DNA from: Hujiaoplasma nucleasis
Lineage (GTDB): Bacteria > Bacillota_I > Bacilli_A > Izemoplasmatales > Hujiaoplasmataceae
Length of the DNA: 64,000 nucleotides
Direction: 5' to 3'
Assembly (NCBI RefSeq): GCF_013745115.1
Contig: NZ_CP051151.1
Location: 1 to 64,000 of the forward strand
Shown here: positions 16,901 through 25,026 of the stretch, piece after piece
Numbering within the stretch: position 1 is the first letter of the stretch
How the letters are laid out: every line of letters starts with the position of its first letter
Translations under genes and position numbers: made by a program
The notes under the pieces: model-generated
Told to the model about the DNA's origin: nothing
The model's database searches: none
The model's input: the letters and a program-made list of their open reading frames with translations, nothing else

Positions 16901-17263
16901 ATGTCAAGACCTAATAAACCAAGAATTGTATGTGGCTTACCTGAATATCAAATGTTTGGGCCTAAAGGTAGAAAAGCTAATCAACTTGAAAAAGTTGTTT
17001 TATTGATTGATGAGTATGAAGTCATTCGACTTATAGATCATTTAAAGATGAATCAGGAAGAAGCTGCGACTATGTTGGGTGTAGCTAGAACTACAGTACA
17101 AAGAATTTACACGATAGCTAGAAGTAAAATTGCAGATGCTATAGTTAGTGGAAAGATTTTAATGATTGAAGGTGGAGATTACATTCTTTGTGAAGATGAT
17201 TGTAAGGAATGTTTGGAACCTTTAAGAAGACATAGAAGACACCATTTCGGAGGCAAACAATGA
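16901..17263 (+). CDS. DUF134/UPF0251 helix-turn-helix protein
   Basis: 120 aa of the UPF0251 (DUF134) family. RPNKPRIVCGLPEYQMFGP is the family opening; residues about 48-80 (MNQEEAATMLGVARTTVQRIYTIA) form a sigma-70 region-4-like helix-turn-helix. Four Cys (one near the N-terminus and C-E-D-D-C-K-E-C late) and a basic, His-containing tail (RRHRRHH) suggest metal or Fe-S sensing. It is followed with a 4-bp overlap by a NifX-like gene, a common pairing. The 28-bp operator upstream is its obvious candidate site. Ligand unknown. Confidence 0.87.
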   Translation: MSRPNKPRIVCGLPEYQMFGPKGRKANQLEKVVLLIDEYEVIRLIDHLKMNQEEAATMLGVARTTVQRIYTIARSKIADAIVSGKILMIEGGDYILCEDDCKECLEPLRRHRRHHFGGKQ

Positions 17264-17598
17264 AAGTAGCTTTAAGCACAAAAAATAATATGGTTACCGA
17301 GCACTTCGGTCACTGTGATTATTTTATTGTCTATGAAATAGAAAACAAGGAAATTATTGGTTCTTTTTTAATAAAGAATCCACCGCATCAAAAAGGACAT
17401 TTACCTAAATTTTTAAAGGAAAATGGTATAGATGTTGTCATAGCTGGTGGTATAGGGGCTATGGCTGTTAATTTGCTTGAAGAATTAAATATTCAAGTTA
17501 TCATGAATGTTTGTGGTCATGCAGATGAGGTTATTAAAAAGTATATAAATAATGAGTTGAAATCAAATGGTGAACCTTGTTCTGATCATCACCATTAA
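17260..17598 (+). CDS. NifX/NifB-like (dinitrogenase iron-molybdenum cofactor family) protein
   Basis: 112 aa with the small NifX-like fold: MKVALSTKNNMVTEHFGHCDYFIVYEI at the start and the glycine motif VVIAGGIGAMAVNLL mid-protein. Relatives bind or carry iron-sulfur or iron-molybdenum clusters; stand-alone copies occur in many non-diazotrophs and do not imply nitrogen fixation. The C-terminus ends CSDHHH, a possible metal site. Overlaps the DUF134 gene (ATGA), so they are one operon. Function in this organism unknown; iron-sulfur handling is the best guess. Confidence 0.85.
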   Translation: MKVALSTKNNMVTEHFGHCDYFIVYEIENKEIIGSFLIKNPPHQKGHLPKFLKENGIDVVIAGGIGAMAVNLLEELNIQVIMNVCGHADEVIKKYINNELKSNGEPCSDHHH

Positions 17599-17618
17599 AG
17601 ATTTTTTCTTTGAAAAAT

Positions 17619-17652
17619 ATGTTAGACAATTCTAACATTATATGTTAGAATT
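17619..17652. promoter_or_regulatory. Three-half-site operator candidate before peroxiredoxin gene
   Basis: ATGTTAGA (17619-17626), its inverse TCTAACAT (17631-17638) after CAAT, and a second direct copy ATGTTAGA (17642-17649) 23 bp on. The arrangement forward-inverse-forward looks like cooperative repressor binding. Related half-sites occur at 13514 and 27267. Confidence 0.5.
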
Positions 17653-17689
17653 AATATATAAAAATATAAAATAATTATGGAGGTTTTTT

Positions 17690-18373
17690 ATGGAAGAACA
17701 AGTTAAAGAGTTTTACAAAATGCCTTTAATAGGCGATTTGGCGCCAAGCTTTACTGCTACAACAACACAGGGTGTGATTAATTTTCCTAAGGATTATGAA
17801 GGTAAGTGGGTAATTTTGTTTTCTCACCCAGCAGATTTCACTCCTGTATGTACTACTGAATTCATGACCTTTACAAGAATGCTTGATGAATTCAAAGCCT
17901 TAAATACTGAACTTATCGGTTTGTCAGTTGATTCGTTGTACGCTCATATTGCTTGGCTAAGAAGAATTAACGAATTAGAGTGGAACGGAATGAAGAATTT
18001 AGATGTTACATTCCCATTGATTGAAGATATTAAAATGGATGTAGCCAATAAATTCGGTATGATTCAACCTGGACAATCTTCAACTCAAGCTGTAAGAGCA
18101 GTTTTTGTGATTGATCCAAAAGGAGTCATTAGAACGATTCTATATTATCCACTTTCAACCGGAAGAAACTTTGATGAAATTAAACGTATAATTCAAGCCC
18201 TACAAAAAGCTGACAAAGATAATGTTGCTACTCCAGCTGATTGGAGACCAGGGGATGATGTGATTGTTCCAACTGCTGGATCATGTGGTACAGCTAAAGA
18301 AAGAATGGAATCAAAGGACGATGACACATATTGTTTAGACTGGTTTATGTGTTTTAAAAAAGAAAAAAGATAA
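17690..18373 (+). CDS. Peroxiredoxin, Prx6 (1-Cys-type) family with extra C-terminal cysteines
   Basis: 227 aa. The peroxidatic Cys is C54 in PADFTPVCTTEF, after HPADFTP, typical of Prx6/AhpC-TSA. The extended C-terminal domain fits the Prx6 branch. Three more cysteines lie near the end (C199, C215, C221); the last two are six apart, as in archaeal Prx6 proteins that form a disulfide there (C207/C213 in the Aeropyrum enzyme). It would reduce H2O2 or organic peroxides. SD GGAGG precedes ATG 17690 and an operator-like repeat lies upstream. Monocistronic. Confidence 0.93.
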   Translation: MEEQVKEFYKMPLIGDLAPSFTATTTQGVINFPKDYEGKWVILFSHPADFTPVCTTEFMTFTRMLDEFKALNTELIGLSVDSLYAHIAWLRRINELEWNGMKNLDVTFPLIEDIKMDVANKFGMIQPGQSSTQAVRAVFVIDPKGVIRTILYYPLSTGRNFDEIKRIIQALQKADKDNVATPADWRPGDDVIVPTAGSCGTAKERMESKDDDTYCLDWFMCFKKEKR

Positions 18374-18380
18374 TTAAGAA

Positions 18381-18408
18381 AAAAAGTTGGAATTTTTTCC
18401 AACTTTTT
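18381..18408. terminator. Bidirectional terminator, peroxiredoxin / EEP gene
   Basis: 12-bp stem AAAAAGTTGGAA/TTCCAACTTTTT (18381-18392, 18397-18408) with a TTTT loop serves both convergent genes. Confidence 0.88.
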
Positions 18409-19519
18409 ATTTTAATATAATACTAATTTTCACAGGATTATGGTCAGAGTACTTAAAATCTTCTTGAATAGTTTCTACATATTCGATATCTATATTATTG
18501 GATACAATAAAACCATCAATTAAATAATATTGGTTATTATCAATGTTACTTGTGTCATAAGCTTGATGTAAGAGTCGGCATGTAGGATGATTTGCATCTA
18601 CAGCTAAATTGAAGTTGTTTTGACTAAACCATAATGGGTCTAGAGGGAATGCTTCCCAATAGTTATCTTCTTTAAGTTGGTAAGGATCTTTATATTCATA
18701 ATCTTCTTGATCATTGTAATTTAATAGTGCATCAGGAAAGCTTTGATTAAAGTCACCACCAACAAGAACATAATTGCCTTTTTCATATTCCTCTAACATG
18801 ATATTTTGTAAAGCAACCATTTCTTCTTTACGCATAGAACCATCATCATAGGCTGAAAGATGGACATTAATGACTACAAGTTCTTGTTCAGAACCTTCTA
18901 TGGGATGCCGAGTAATTAATAATGCTCTTTTGAGATTAGCCAACCTAATCGGCCAAGGAAACTCTCCAGGCAATTGAATTCGGGTTGCTGAGGTTATTTC
19001 AAACTTTGAGAAAGTTGCAATACCTGAATTTACTTTCCCCATCATTTGACTCGGATTTAAAGGAAAAGGTACAAAAATTGAACGGTAATTATAGGCAAAA
19101 GCATTTGGAATACCCAATAAATCTTGATAAGTTTGGTACTGATTGGTTTCATAAGATCTTTTAGAATTTGTATCGACTTCTTGTAATAAATAAATATCTG
19201 TATTTTCTCTAGATATGATATTCTTTATGCCATTGATATTGTTTTCAACTTCAGTCAATGAATCCATTTTAGCTTTTTTACCACCATCCATTACAAAATC
19301 TTCAGTTTCACTTAATGATGCATAACCTGTATTAAAAGTTAGAACAGTAATTGAAGTATTTTTTGATATGGTATTTGTTGCTTGATCAGCTGCTTGTACT
19401 TCTAAATTTGTTACTTGCTCAGGTCTAAATTCAAATAGATGCAAAGTTAGTATAAAACCAAACGCAAAGACAACTATAAGTGTAAAGAAAATAAAAAAGA
19501 TTTTTAAAGTTTTTTTCAT
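18407..19519 (-). CDS. Membrane-anchored endonuclease/exonuclease/phosphatase-fold protein
   Basis: 370 aa. Residues 1-30 are Lys-Lys followed by a long hydrophobic stretch, an uncleaved signal anchor or signal peptide, so the body is outside the membrane. Residues about 55-370 have the EEP (DNase I-like) fold: TVLTFNTGYAS, YLLQEVD, NVHLSAYDD, GGDFNQ and C-terminal SDHNPV carry the metal and catalytic Asn/Asp/His. Members cleave DNA, phospholipid or sugar phosphates; substrate here is not known. An extracellular nuclease for nucleotide scavenging is possible. Single gene, convergent with the peroxiredoxin gene. Confidence 0.82.
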   Translation of the reverse strand: MKKTLKIFFIFFTLIVVFAFGFILTLHLFEFRPEQVTNLEVQAADQATNTISKNTSITVLTFNTGYASLSETEDFVMDGGKKAKMDSLTEVENNINGIKNIISRENTDIYLLQEVDTNSKRSYETNQYQTYQDLLGIPNAFAYNYRSIFVPFPLNPSQMMGKVNSGIATFSKFEITSATRIQLPGEFPWPIRLANLKRALLITRHPIEGSEQELVVINVHLSAYDDGSMRKEEMVALQNIMLEEYEKGNYVLVGGDFNQSFPDALLNYNDQEDYEYKDPYQLKEDNYWEAFPLDPLWFSQNNFNLAVDANHPTCRLLHQAYDTSNIDNNQYYLIDGFIVSNNIDIEYVETIQEDFKYSDHNPVKISIILK

Positions 19520-19651
19520 TGAATGTCCCCTTATCTTTCACTATTATATCTTAAAAAAGATAAATAATAAATACATCTTAGATAATAAATTTTATTTCAT
19601 TTTATTTTGTTTGTAAAATGATGTATAATTCTAGTGATAGAGAGGTGACTA

Positions 19652-20146
19652 ATGAAATATCAATTAATAGGTAAAATCACTGGTTTTAAAGGATTAAAAG
19701 GTCAGTTAAAAATAAAGGTCTTATCAGGCTTTTTGAAAGAACGATTTGAAGCTAATTCTCAAATATATATTCAAATTAATCAAGACTATCAAGCTTTTAC
19801 AGTAAAATCATATAATGACAAAGAAAAAACACCTTTATTAGTTTTGGAAAACTATGAGGATATTAATTTAATTCAACATTTAAACAAAAAAGACATTTAT
19901 GCTAATGCTGATGATGATTTTTTATTAGAGGAAAACGCCTATCATCAAGATGAGTTGATTGGATTGAATGTTTTTCAATCAAATGAGTTGAAAGGCCAAG
20001 TTGTTGATATTAAAAACTATCCTAAAGATGATTATTTGTTAGTTAGGACCAAAGAAAAGGAAGTTCTTATACCTTTTAGAGATGAGTTTATTATTTCTAT
20101 GGATGATGAAAAAATAGTAGTTATTGATATGGAGGGTTTGTTTTGA
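19652..20146 (+). CDS. rimM: 16S rRNA processing protein RimM
   Basis: 164 aa, family length. N-terminal RimM barrel (MKYQLIGKITGFKGLKGQLKIKVLSGF) and C-terminal PRC barrel (residues about 95-164, with VVDIKNYPKDDYLLV and LIPF). It assists 30S head maturation by binding S19. TATAAT at 19624-19629 and GAGGTG ahead of ATG 19652 start the unit. It ends in TGA, overlapping the trmD TTG start, so the two are coupled. No rpsP or ylqC/KH gene stands upstream, unlike Bacillus. Confidence 0.94.
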   Translation: MKYQLIGKITGFKGLKGQLKIKVLSGFLKERFEANSQIYIQINQDYQAFTVKSYNDKEKTPLLVLENYEDINLIQHLNKKDIYANADDDFLLEENAYHQDELIGLNVFQSNELKGQVVDIKNYPKDDYLLVRTKEKEVLIPFRDEFIISMDDEKIVVIDMEGLF

Positions 20147-20838
20147 AAATCAGCATATTGACTTTATTTCCAGAAATGGTAGAGCCTTTTCTTAATCATT
20201 CAATTTTAAAAAGAGCAAAAGATCAAAATCAAGTAGATTATCAAATTATAAATTTCCGTGATTTTTCTCAAAATAAACACCAAACCGTCGATGATACACC
20301 CTATGGGGGTGGTGCAGGAATGGTGCTCTCAATTGAACCCATTTATCATGCTTTACAAAGTATTCAAGGTGTTGATGAGGCACATAAGATATTACTTTCT
20401 CCTCAGGGGAATACCTATCATCAAGAACAAGCGAAGAGATTATCTAATATAGACCATCTTGTACTAATTTGTGGTCATTATGAAGGGTTTGATGATCGTA
20501 TTAGGTCTTTGGTTGATGAAGAAATTTCTATAGGAGATTATGTGTTAACAGGCGGAGAAATAGCAGCAATGGCAATTGTTGATTCTGTGGTTAGATTGTT
20601 GCCCAATGTATTAGGAGATCAAGATTCTTTTATAAATGATTCTTTTTATGATGGATTATTAGATTATCCTCAATATACAAAACCTAGAATTTTTAATCAA
20701 ATGGCGGTCCCTGAAGTTTTATTATCTGGCCATCATAAAAACATTGAAGATTGGCGTTTAGAAGAAAGATTAAAACGGACAAAAGAGAGAAGACCTGACT
20801 TATATCAAAAATATATAAACGATAAGAAAAACAAGTAA
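20143..20838 (+). CDS. trmD: tRNA (guanine-37-N1)-methyltransferase
   Basis: 231 aa SPOUT methyltransferase making m1G37, which prevents frameshifting. Motifs: DDTPYGGGAGMVL, LSPQGN and the knot LICGHYEGFDDRI, then GDYVLTGGE. The start is TTG 20143, with GGAGGG at 20131-20136 six bases upstream; no other start fits. The TTG overlaps the rimM TGA. Essential in nearly all bacteria. Confidence 0.97.
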   Translation: MKISILTLFPEMVEPFLNHSILKRAKDQNQVDYQIINFRDFSQNKHQTVDDTPYGGGAGMVLSIEPIYHALQSIQGVDEAHKILLSPQGNTYHQEQAKRLSNIDHLVLICGHYEGFDDRIRSLVDEEISIGDYVLTGGEIAAMAIVDSVVRLLPNVLGDQDSFINDSFYDGLLDYPQYTKPRIFNQMAVPEVLLSGHHKNIEDWRLEERLKRTKERRPDLYQKYINDKKNK

Positions 20839-20845
20839 AAAATGT

Positions 20846-20874
20846 TTGCTTTTAAGAGCGGCATATGCTATAAT
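20846..20874 (+). promoter_or_regulatory. rplS promoter
   Basis: TTGCTT (20846-20851), 17-bp spacer, TATAAT (20869-20874). It separates rplS from rimM-trmD and gives a leader of about 75 nt. Confidence 0.75.
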
Positions 20875-20880
20875 CGAAAT

Positions 20881-20957
20881 GCTGAAAAGAACTATATCCC
20901 TTTGTTCCGCTGATCAATCATGAACCAAGGCAAATTTTAAAAAAGGAGTTGACCAAA
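20881..20957 (+). promoter_or_regulatory. Structured rplS leader, possible L19 autoregulatory RNA
   Basis: The leader can form CCTTTGTTC/GAACCAAGG with one mismatch, and the loop contains TGAT..ATCA. Firmicute L19 mRNAs carry a known leader element in this position; whether this is the same structure needs a covariance model search. Confidence 0.45.
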
Positions 20958-21305
20958 ATGTCGCAGCAATTAATTAATGATATTACAAAAGAATATCTTA
21001 AATCTGATTTACCTGAATTCCGTGCCGGAGATACTTTAGAAGTTGGTATTAAAATTACCGAAGGTAACCGTGAACGTGTTCAGATTTTTGAAGGATTATG
21101 CATCAAGAAACAAGGTGGTGGCGTAAGTCAAACATTTACTGTAAGAAAGATTTCTTATGGTGTAGGTGTTGAAAAAACTTTCTTACTTCATTCTCCTGTT
21201 ATTGATAAAATCGTCGTCAAACGTCGTGGTAAAGTTAGAAGAGCTTATTTAGGATATATCCGTGGATTATCAGCTAAAAAAGCAAGAATTAAAGAAAAAA
21301 GATAG
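20958..21305 (+). CDS. rplS: 50S ribosomal protein L19
   Basis: 115 aa, identical in length to E. coli L19. Conserved [24 protein letters not shown] and [15 protein letters not shown] are present. The start is ATG 20958, nine bases after AAGGAG; an upstream in-frame TTG at 20949 is adjacent to the SD and rejected. L19 sits at the 30S-50S interface. It has its own promoter and a strong terminator. Confidence 0.98.
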   Translation: MSQQLINDITKEYLKSDLPEFRAGDTLEVGIKITEGNRERVQIFEGLCIKKQGGGVSQTFTVRKISYGVGVEKTFLLHSPVIDKIVVKRRGKVRRAYLGYIRGLSAKKARIKEKR

Positions 21306-21306
21306 T

Positions 21307-21335
21307 AAAAAAGGACATTTGATGTCCTTTTTTTT
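21307..21335 (+). terminator. rplS terminator
   Basis: 12-bp A-rich stem with core AAGGACAT/ATGTCCTT and a TTG loop, running into eight T. Confidence 0.9.
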
Positions 21336-21353
21336 ATGGTTTTATGTAAAATT

Positions 21354-21403
21354 ATGAAAATATTTTCATTGATGATTGAAAGCTTTTCATTTTATGGTAA
21401 AAT
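21354..21403 (+). promoter_or_regulatory. ccpA promoter with two cre-like inverted repeats
   Basis: -35 TTGAAA (21376-21381), 16-bp spacer, -10 TAAAAT (21398-21403). A perfect 16-bp palindrome ATGAAAATATTTTCAT (21354-21369) lies just upstream, and TGAAA-GCT-TTTCA (21377-21389) overlaps the -35. Both resemble cre arms but lack the central CG, so autoregulation by CcpA is possible but unproven. Confidence 0.5.
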
Positions 21404-21434
21404 AATAAGTAGAAATCAATAAGGAGTTGATATT

Positions 21435-22451
21435 ATGGCTAAAACAAAAGCGACAATTTATAATGTAGCTATGCGTGCTAATGTTTCATTAGCGACAGTT
21501 TCTAGAACTTTAAATAATCCAGAAAAAGTAAAAAAAGAAACAAGAGACAAAGTCTTAAAAGTGATTGAAGATTTGGGGTATAAACCAAATGCTTTTGCAC
21601 GTGGGTTAGCAAGTCGCAAATCAACTTCTGTTGCAGTGATGGTTCCGGATATGACCAGATCAAGTATTGCAGAAATGGTAAATGGTATCGCCATAGAAGC
21701 TAGAAAATATAATTATTCTTTAATAATCTATGTTTTAAAGGATGAGTATCATGAAGAATCAGAGATGTTAAAAGAGGTTGTAGCTTCACAAGCGGATGGC
21801 ATTTTATACATGAACGATGAAATTAATGAGCAACAATATCAAATGCTTAACCGCATTAAAGATGATTATGATGTGCCAATTGTTCTCGCTAACACTCTTT
21901 ATCCTTTTGAAAACAAATTAACCACAGTTTCTATTGACTATCATAAAGCAGGTTATGGTATCACTAAAGAGTTAATCGAAGAAGGTAGAAAAAATATTTA
22001 TATGCTAACAACGGCCAGAAAATATATGGTTAATGATTTAAAAGAATCTGGCTATTTAAAAGCTATTAATGAAGCCGGATTAGAACCTCATATTTTCAGA
22101 ACTAGTGGTGATATTTCTGTGAATACCATTCATTTTGATGAACTCTTCCATGATGTGGGTAAAAAAATAGATGGCGTCATAGCAGTTAGAGATAGTATCG
22201 CTGTATCTTTTATTAACTCAATGATTGCTAAGGGAAGAAAAATTCCTAAAGATATTTCTGTATTTGGTTTTCAAAATACAAAATATGCTTCATTATCACG
22301 TCCAAAATTATCATGTATAGATATCCCAATTACTGAAATTGGTGTTAGGGCTATGGCTTTACTAAAAGAGGAAATAGATAATGGAACTAGTAAAACCAAA
22401 TATATTGAATTACCTTACAGCATTATACACAGAGATTCAACTAAAAAATAA
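21435..22451 (+). CDS. ccpA: LacI-family regulator, probable catabolite control protein CcpA
   Basis: 338 aa. The N-terminal helix-turn-helix and hinge (TIYNVAMRANVSLATVSRTL, LGYKPNAFARGLAS) and the sugar-binding-protein-like core are LacI family. The ARGLAS hinge and the C-terminal LPYSIIHRDSTKK ending closely resemble Bacillus CcpA (LPHRIEFRQSTK). It sits ahead of tyrS, near where ccpA lies in several Firmicutes. CcpA with phosphorylated HPr represses catabolic genes at cre sites; a strong cre lies in the argF-operon promoter of this window. Another LacI paralogue cannot be fully excluded. Confidence 0.83.
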   Translation: MAKTKATIYNVAMRANVSLATVSRTLNNPEKVKKETRDKVLKVIEDLGYKPNAFARGLASRKSTSVAVMVPDMTRSSIAEMVNGIAIEARKYNYSLIIYVLKDEYHEESEMLKEVVASQADGILYMNDEINEQQYQMLNRIKDDYDVPIVLANTLYPFENKLTTVSIDYHKAGYGITKELIEEGRKNIYMLTTARKYMVNDLKESGYLKAINEAGLEPHIFRTSGDISVNTIHFDELFHDVGKKIDGVIAVRDSIAVSFINSMIAKGRKIPKDISVFGFQNTKYASLSRPKLSCIDIPITEIGVRAMALLKEEIDNGTSKTKYIELPYSIIHRDSTKK

Positions 22452-22471
22452 ATAACTTCTAGGGGGACACA

Positions 22472-23710
22472 ATGACATTATACGAAGACTTAAAATGGCG
22501 TGGTTTAATATATCAAGAAACTGATGAAAGTTTGCGCCAAAAATTAAATGAGGAACAAATGACCTTTTACATTGGTACAGATCCAACAGCTGATAGCTTG
22601 CATGTTGGACATTTAATGGCCAATTTGGTTGCTAAAAGATTAGAACTATACGGCCATAAACCAATCTTGGTTATTGGTGGGGGAACAGGGCTTATTGGTG
22701 ATCCTAGTTTCAAAGCTGATGAAAGAAAATTATTATCAATAGAAGATTCTTTAAAAAATGCTGCTGGTATTGAAAAACAAGTAAAAAGATTATTACCAAC
22801 AGCCACTGTAGTTAATAATTACCAATGGTTATCATCTTTAAATGCTATTGAGTTTCTAAGGGATCTAGGTAAACATTTCTCAATCAATTATATGATGGCT
22901 AAGGATTCAGTAAAATCTAGGATTGAAAAAGGTATTTCATTTACAGAATTTTCATATCAGATTATTCAAGCATGGGACTTTGAACATTTATATAAAAATT
23001 ATAATTGTACACTTCAAATTGGTGGACAAGATCAATGGGGGAATATTACTTCTGGCTCGGAATTAATCCGTAGAATTCATGGTGCTGATAAAAAGGTTTA
23101 TGGGCTAACCTTCCCACTGGTCACAAAATCTGATGGAACCAAATTTGGGAAAACAGAATCAGGTGCAGTTTGGTTAGATCCTGCAAAAACAAGCCCTTAT
23201 GAATTTTATCAGTTTTGGATTAATACTCCAGATGCTGATGTAATTACTAGGTTAAAACAATTCACTTTTCTTTCTAAGGAAGAAATTCAATCACTCGAAG
23301 AATCACTTATCAATGAACCTGAAAAAAGACTTGCGCAAAACACACTTGCAAAAGAAGTTGTTGAAATGGTTCATGGTAGTGAAGCTTTAATAAAGGCGAT
23401 TCGCGTAAGTGAGGCTTTATTCAGCGGAGAAATTAAAGATTTAGATGTTGAAGAAATAGAAATGGGATTTAAAAATATCCCTTCCCAAACTGTAGAAGGT
23501 GAAATTGGTTTAATTGATGCTTTATCTGAATTATCACTTGTTCAATCTAATAGAGAAGCAAGAGAAATGATTAAAAATAACGCTGTTAGTGTAAACGGTG
23601 AAAGAGTAAATGATACTTACTTTAACATTTTGAAAGAAAATGCAATTGGAAAAAAATATACAATATTAAGAAAAGGTAAGAAAAAATACGGTGTTATCAA
23701 ACATTCTTAA
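22472..23710 (+). CDS. tyrS: Tyrosyl-tRNA synthetase
   Basis: 412 aa class I synthetase. HIGH-type motif HVGH is at residues 44-47, and the KMSKS equivalent is KFGKT near residue 229; the C-terminal S4 RNA-binding domain (residues about 345-410) is present. Charges tRNA-Tyr. Begins 20 nt after ccpA and follows AGGGGGA; unlike thrS and pheS it has no T-box leader, so it is probably read from the ccpA promoter. Confidence 0.98.
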   Translation: MTLYEDLKWRGLIYQETDESLRQKLNEEQMTFYIGTDPTADSLHVGHLMANLVAKRLELYGHKPILVIGGGTGLIGDPSFKADERKLLSIEDSLKNAAGIEKQVKRLLPTATVVNNYQWLSSLNAIEFLRDLGKHFSINYMMAKDSVKSRIEKGISFTEFSYQIIQAWDFEHLYKNYNCTLQIGGQDQWGNITSGSELIRRIHGADKKVYGLTFPLVTKSDGTKFGKTESGAVWLDPAKTSPYEFYQFWINTPDADVITRLKQFTFLSKEEIQSLEESLINEPEKRLAQNTLAKEVVEMVHGSEALIKAIRVSEALFSGEIKDLDVEEIEMGFKNIPSQTVEGEIGLIDALSELSLVQSNREAREMIKNNAVSVNGERVNDTYFNILKENAIGKKYTILRKGKKKYGVIKHS

Positions 23711-23741
23711 AAAAGAGCTGTCGATTAAGACAGCTCTTTTT
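23709..23741. terminator. Bidirectional terminator tyrS / CNNM gene
   Basis: GAGCTGTC/GACAGCTC (23715-23722, 23729-23736) flanked by A and T runs. The stem includes the last codons and the stop of the minus-strand gene. Confidence 0.9.
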
Positions 23742-25023
23742 CTATTGTAATTAAGACTTTATCTATCCGGTTATTTATCACGGATTTGACTTCAAATACA
23801 TAATTTTTATGGTATACTACATCAGCTTTTGTTGCCTTAGGAATATATTCAAGTTCATCGATGATAAGACCGCTTAGAGTTTCATTATCTGTATCAATAT
23901 ATATATTTAAATAGCGGTTTATATCCTGAATAGACATCGTCCCATTAACTAAATATTGGTGGTCTGAAATTTGTTTGATTTCTTCTTCAATAGGATCATA
24001 TTCATCATAGATATTACCAACAATTTCTTCAATAAGATCTTCAATGGTAATGACACCTTCCATGCCACCATAATCATCGAGTATTATTGCCATTTGATAG
24101 TTGTTTTCTTGCATTTTTCTAAATAGTTTATTTATTTTGATACTTGTAGGAACATAATAAGGTTTTCTTAGAAGTTTTTTAATATCTAAATTATCAAAAC
24201 CAATTTTCTTTGCGCTAATCAATATATCTTTTACATGAATAATACCTAAAATATTATCAATATTGTCTTCATAGATTGGAATTCTTGAATACCTAGATTC
24301 CATAATTTGATTAAGGATTTCCTCTAAGGTATCTTCAATGTCGATAGCATAAACATTCGTTCTTGGGGTCATAATTGCTTCAGCATGAATATCATCAAAA
24401 TTAAAGATGTTCTCTAACATTTCTTTTTCTTGTGTTTGATACAAGCCTTCTGAATGACCATGTCTAATTAGACTCTTAATTTCACTTTCAGAGAGTTCAT
24501 TATCACCTTGTCGTTTCTTAATTCCAAGGATATTTAATATACCTTTCGTGGTTTTTGATAACAACCAAACTGCAGGTTTAGTAATGATCATTGCAAAATA
24601 TACAACTCTAACTGAACTTAATGAGAACCTTAAAGGATTCAATAAAGCAATTCTTTTGGGCACTAACTCCCCAAAGACCAAAGTAATATAAGATAATACA
24701 ACTGTAATCAAAATGACAGCTATATTTTGAGGTATATTAATATTGATATTTGCTAGTATTTGAACAAGATTATCTGATAAGTTTGAACCAGCCAAAGCAC
24801 TTGATAAGAAGCCTGCTAAGGTGATTGCTACTTGAATGGTAGATAAGTATCTTGTTGAGTCCGATTTAATTTTTTTTAACAAAACAGCTTTTTTATTTCC
24901 ATTTTTTATTAAATCATCAATCTTAGATTGTTTAACAGAAACTAAAGCCATTTCACTAGCAGCAAAATAGCCATTGATGATGATTAAAATGAGTATAAAT
25001 AAGAGTATCAGTTCAATTTCCAT
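23725..25023 (-). CDS. CNNM/CorC-type transporter (hemolysin family)
   Basis: 432 aa: four-helix DUF21 membrane domain (1-190), tandem CBS domains (about 205-330; MTPRTNVYAID and EDNIDNILGIIHVKDIL), a CorC/HlyC C-terminal domain (about 345-425). Family members export Mg2+ or Co2+ or affect sodium-coupled Mg2+ efflux; the old name hemolysin C is misleading. Lies 3 nt after the metal P-type ATPase gene, so a two-gene ion homeostasis operon. Confidence 0.92.
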   Translation of the reverse strand: MEIELILLFILILIIINGYFAASEMALVSVKQSKIDDLIKNGNKKAVLLKKIKSDSTRYLSTIQVAITLAGFLSSALAGSNLSDNLVQILANININIPQNIAVILITVVLSYITLVFGELVPKRIALLNPLRFSLSSVRVVYFAMIITKPAVWLLSKTTKGILNILGIKKRQGDNELSESEIKSLIRHGHSEGLYQTQEKEMLENIFNFDDIHAEAIMTPRTNVYAIDIEDTLEEILNQIMESRYSRIPIYEDNIDNILGIIHVKDILISAKKIGFDNLDIKKLLRKPYYVPTSIKINKLFRKMQENNYQMAIILDDYGGMEGVITIEDLIEEIVGNIYDEYDPIEEEIKQISDHQYLVNGTMSIQDINRYLNIYIDTDNETLSGLIIDELEYIPKATKADVVYHKNYVFEVKSVINNRIDKVLITIEKELS

Positions 25024-25026
25024 CCT

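Noticed and set aside
17260-17598. Evidence for nitrogen fixation
   Set aside because: The NifX-like domain is widespread in non-fixing bacteria; no nif structural genes are nearby.
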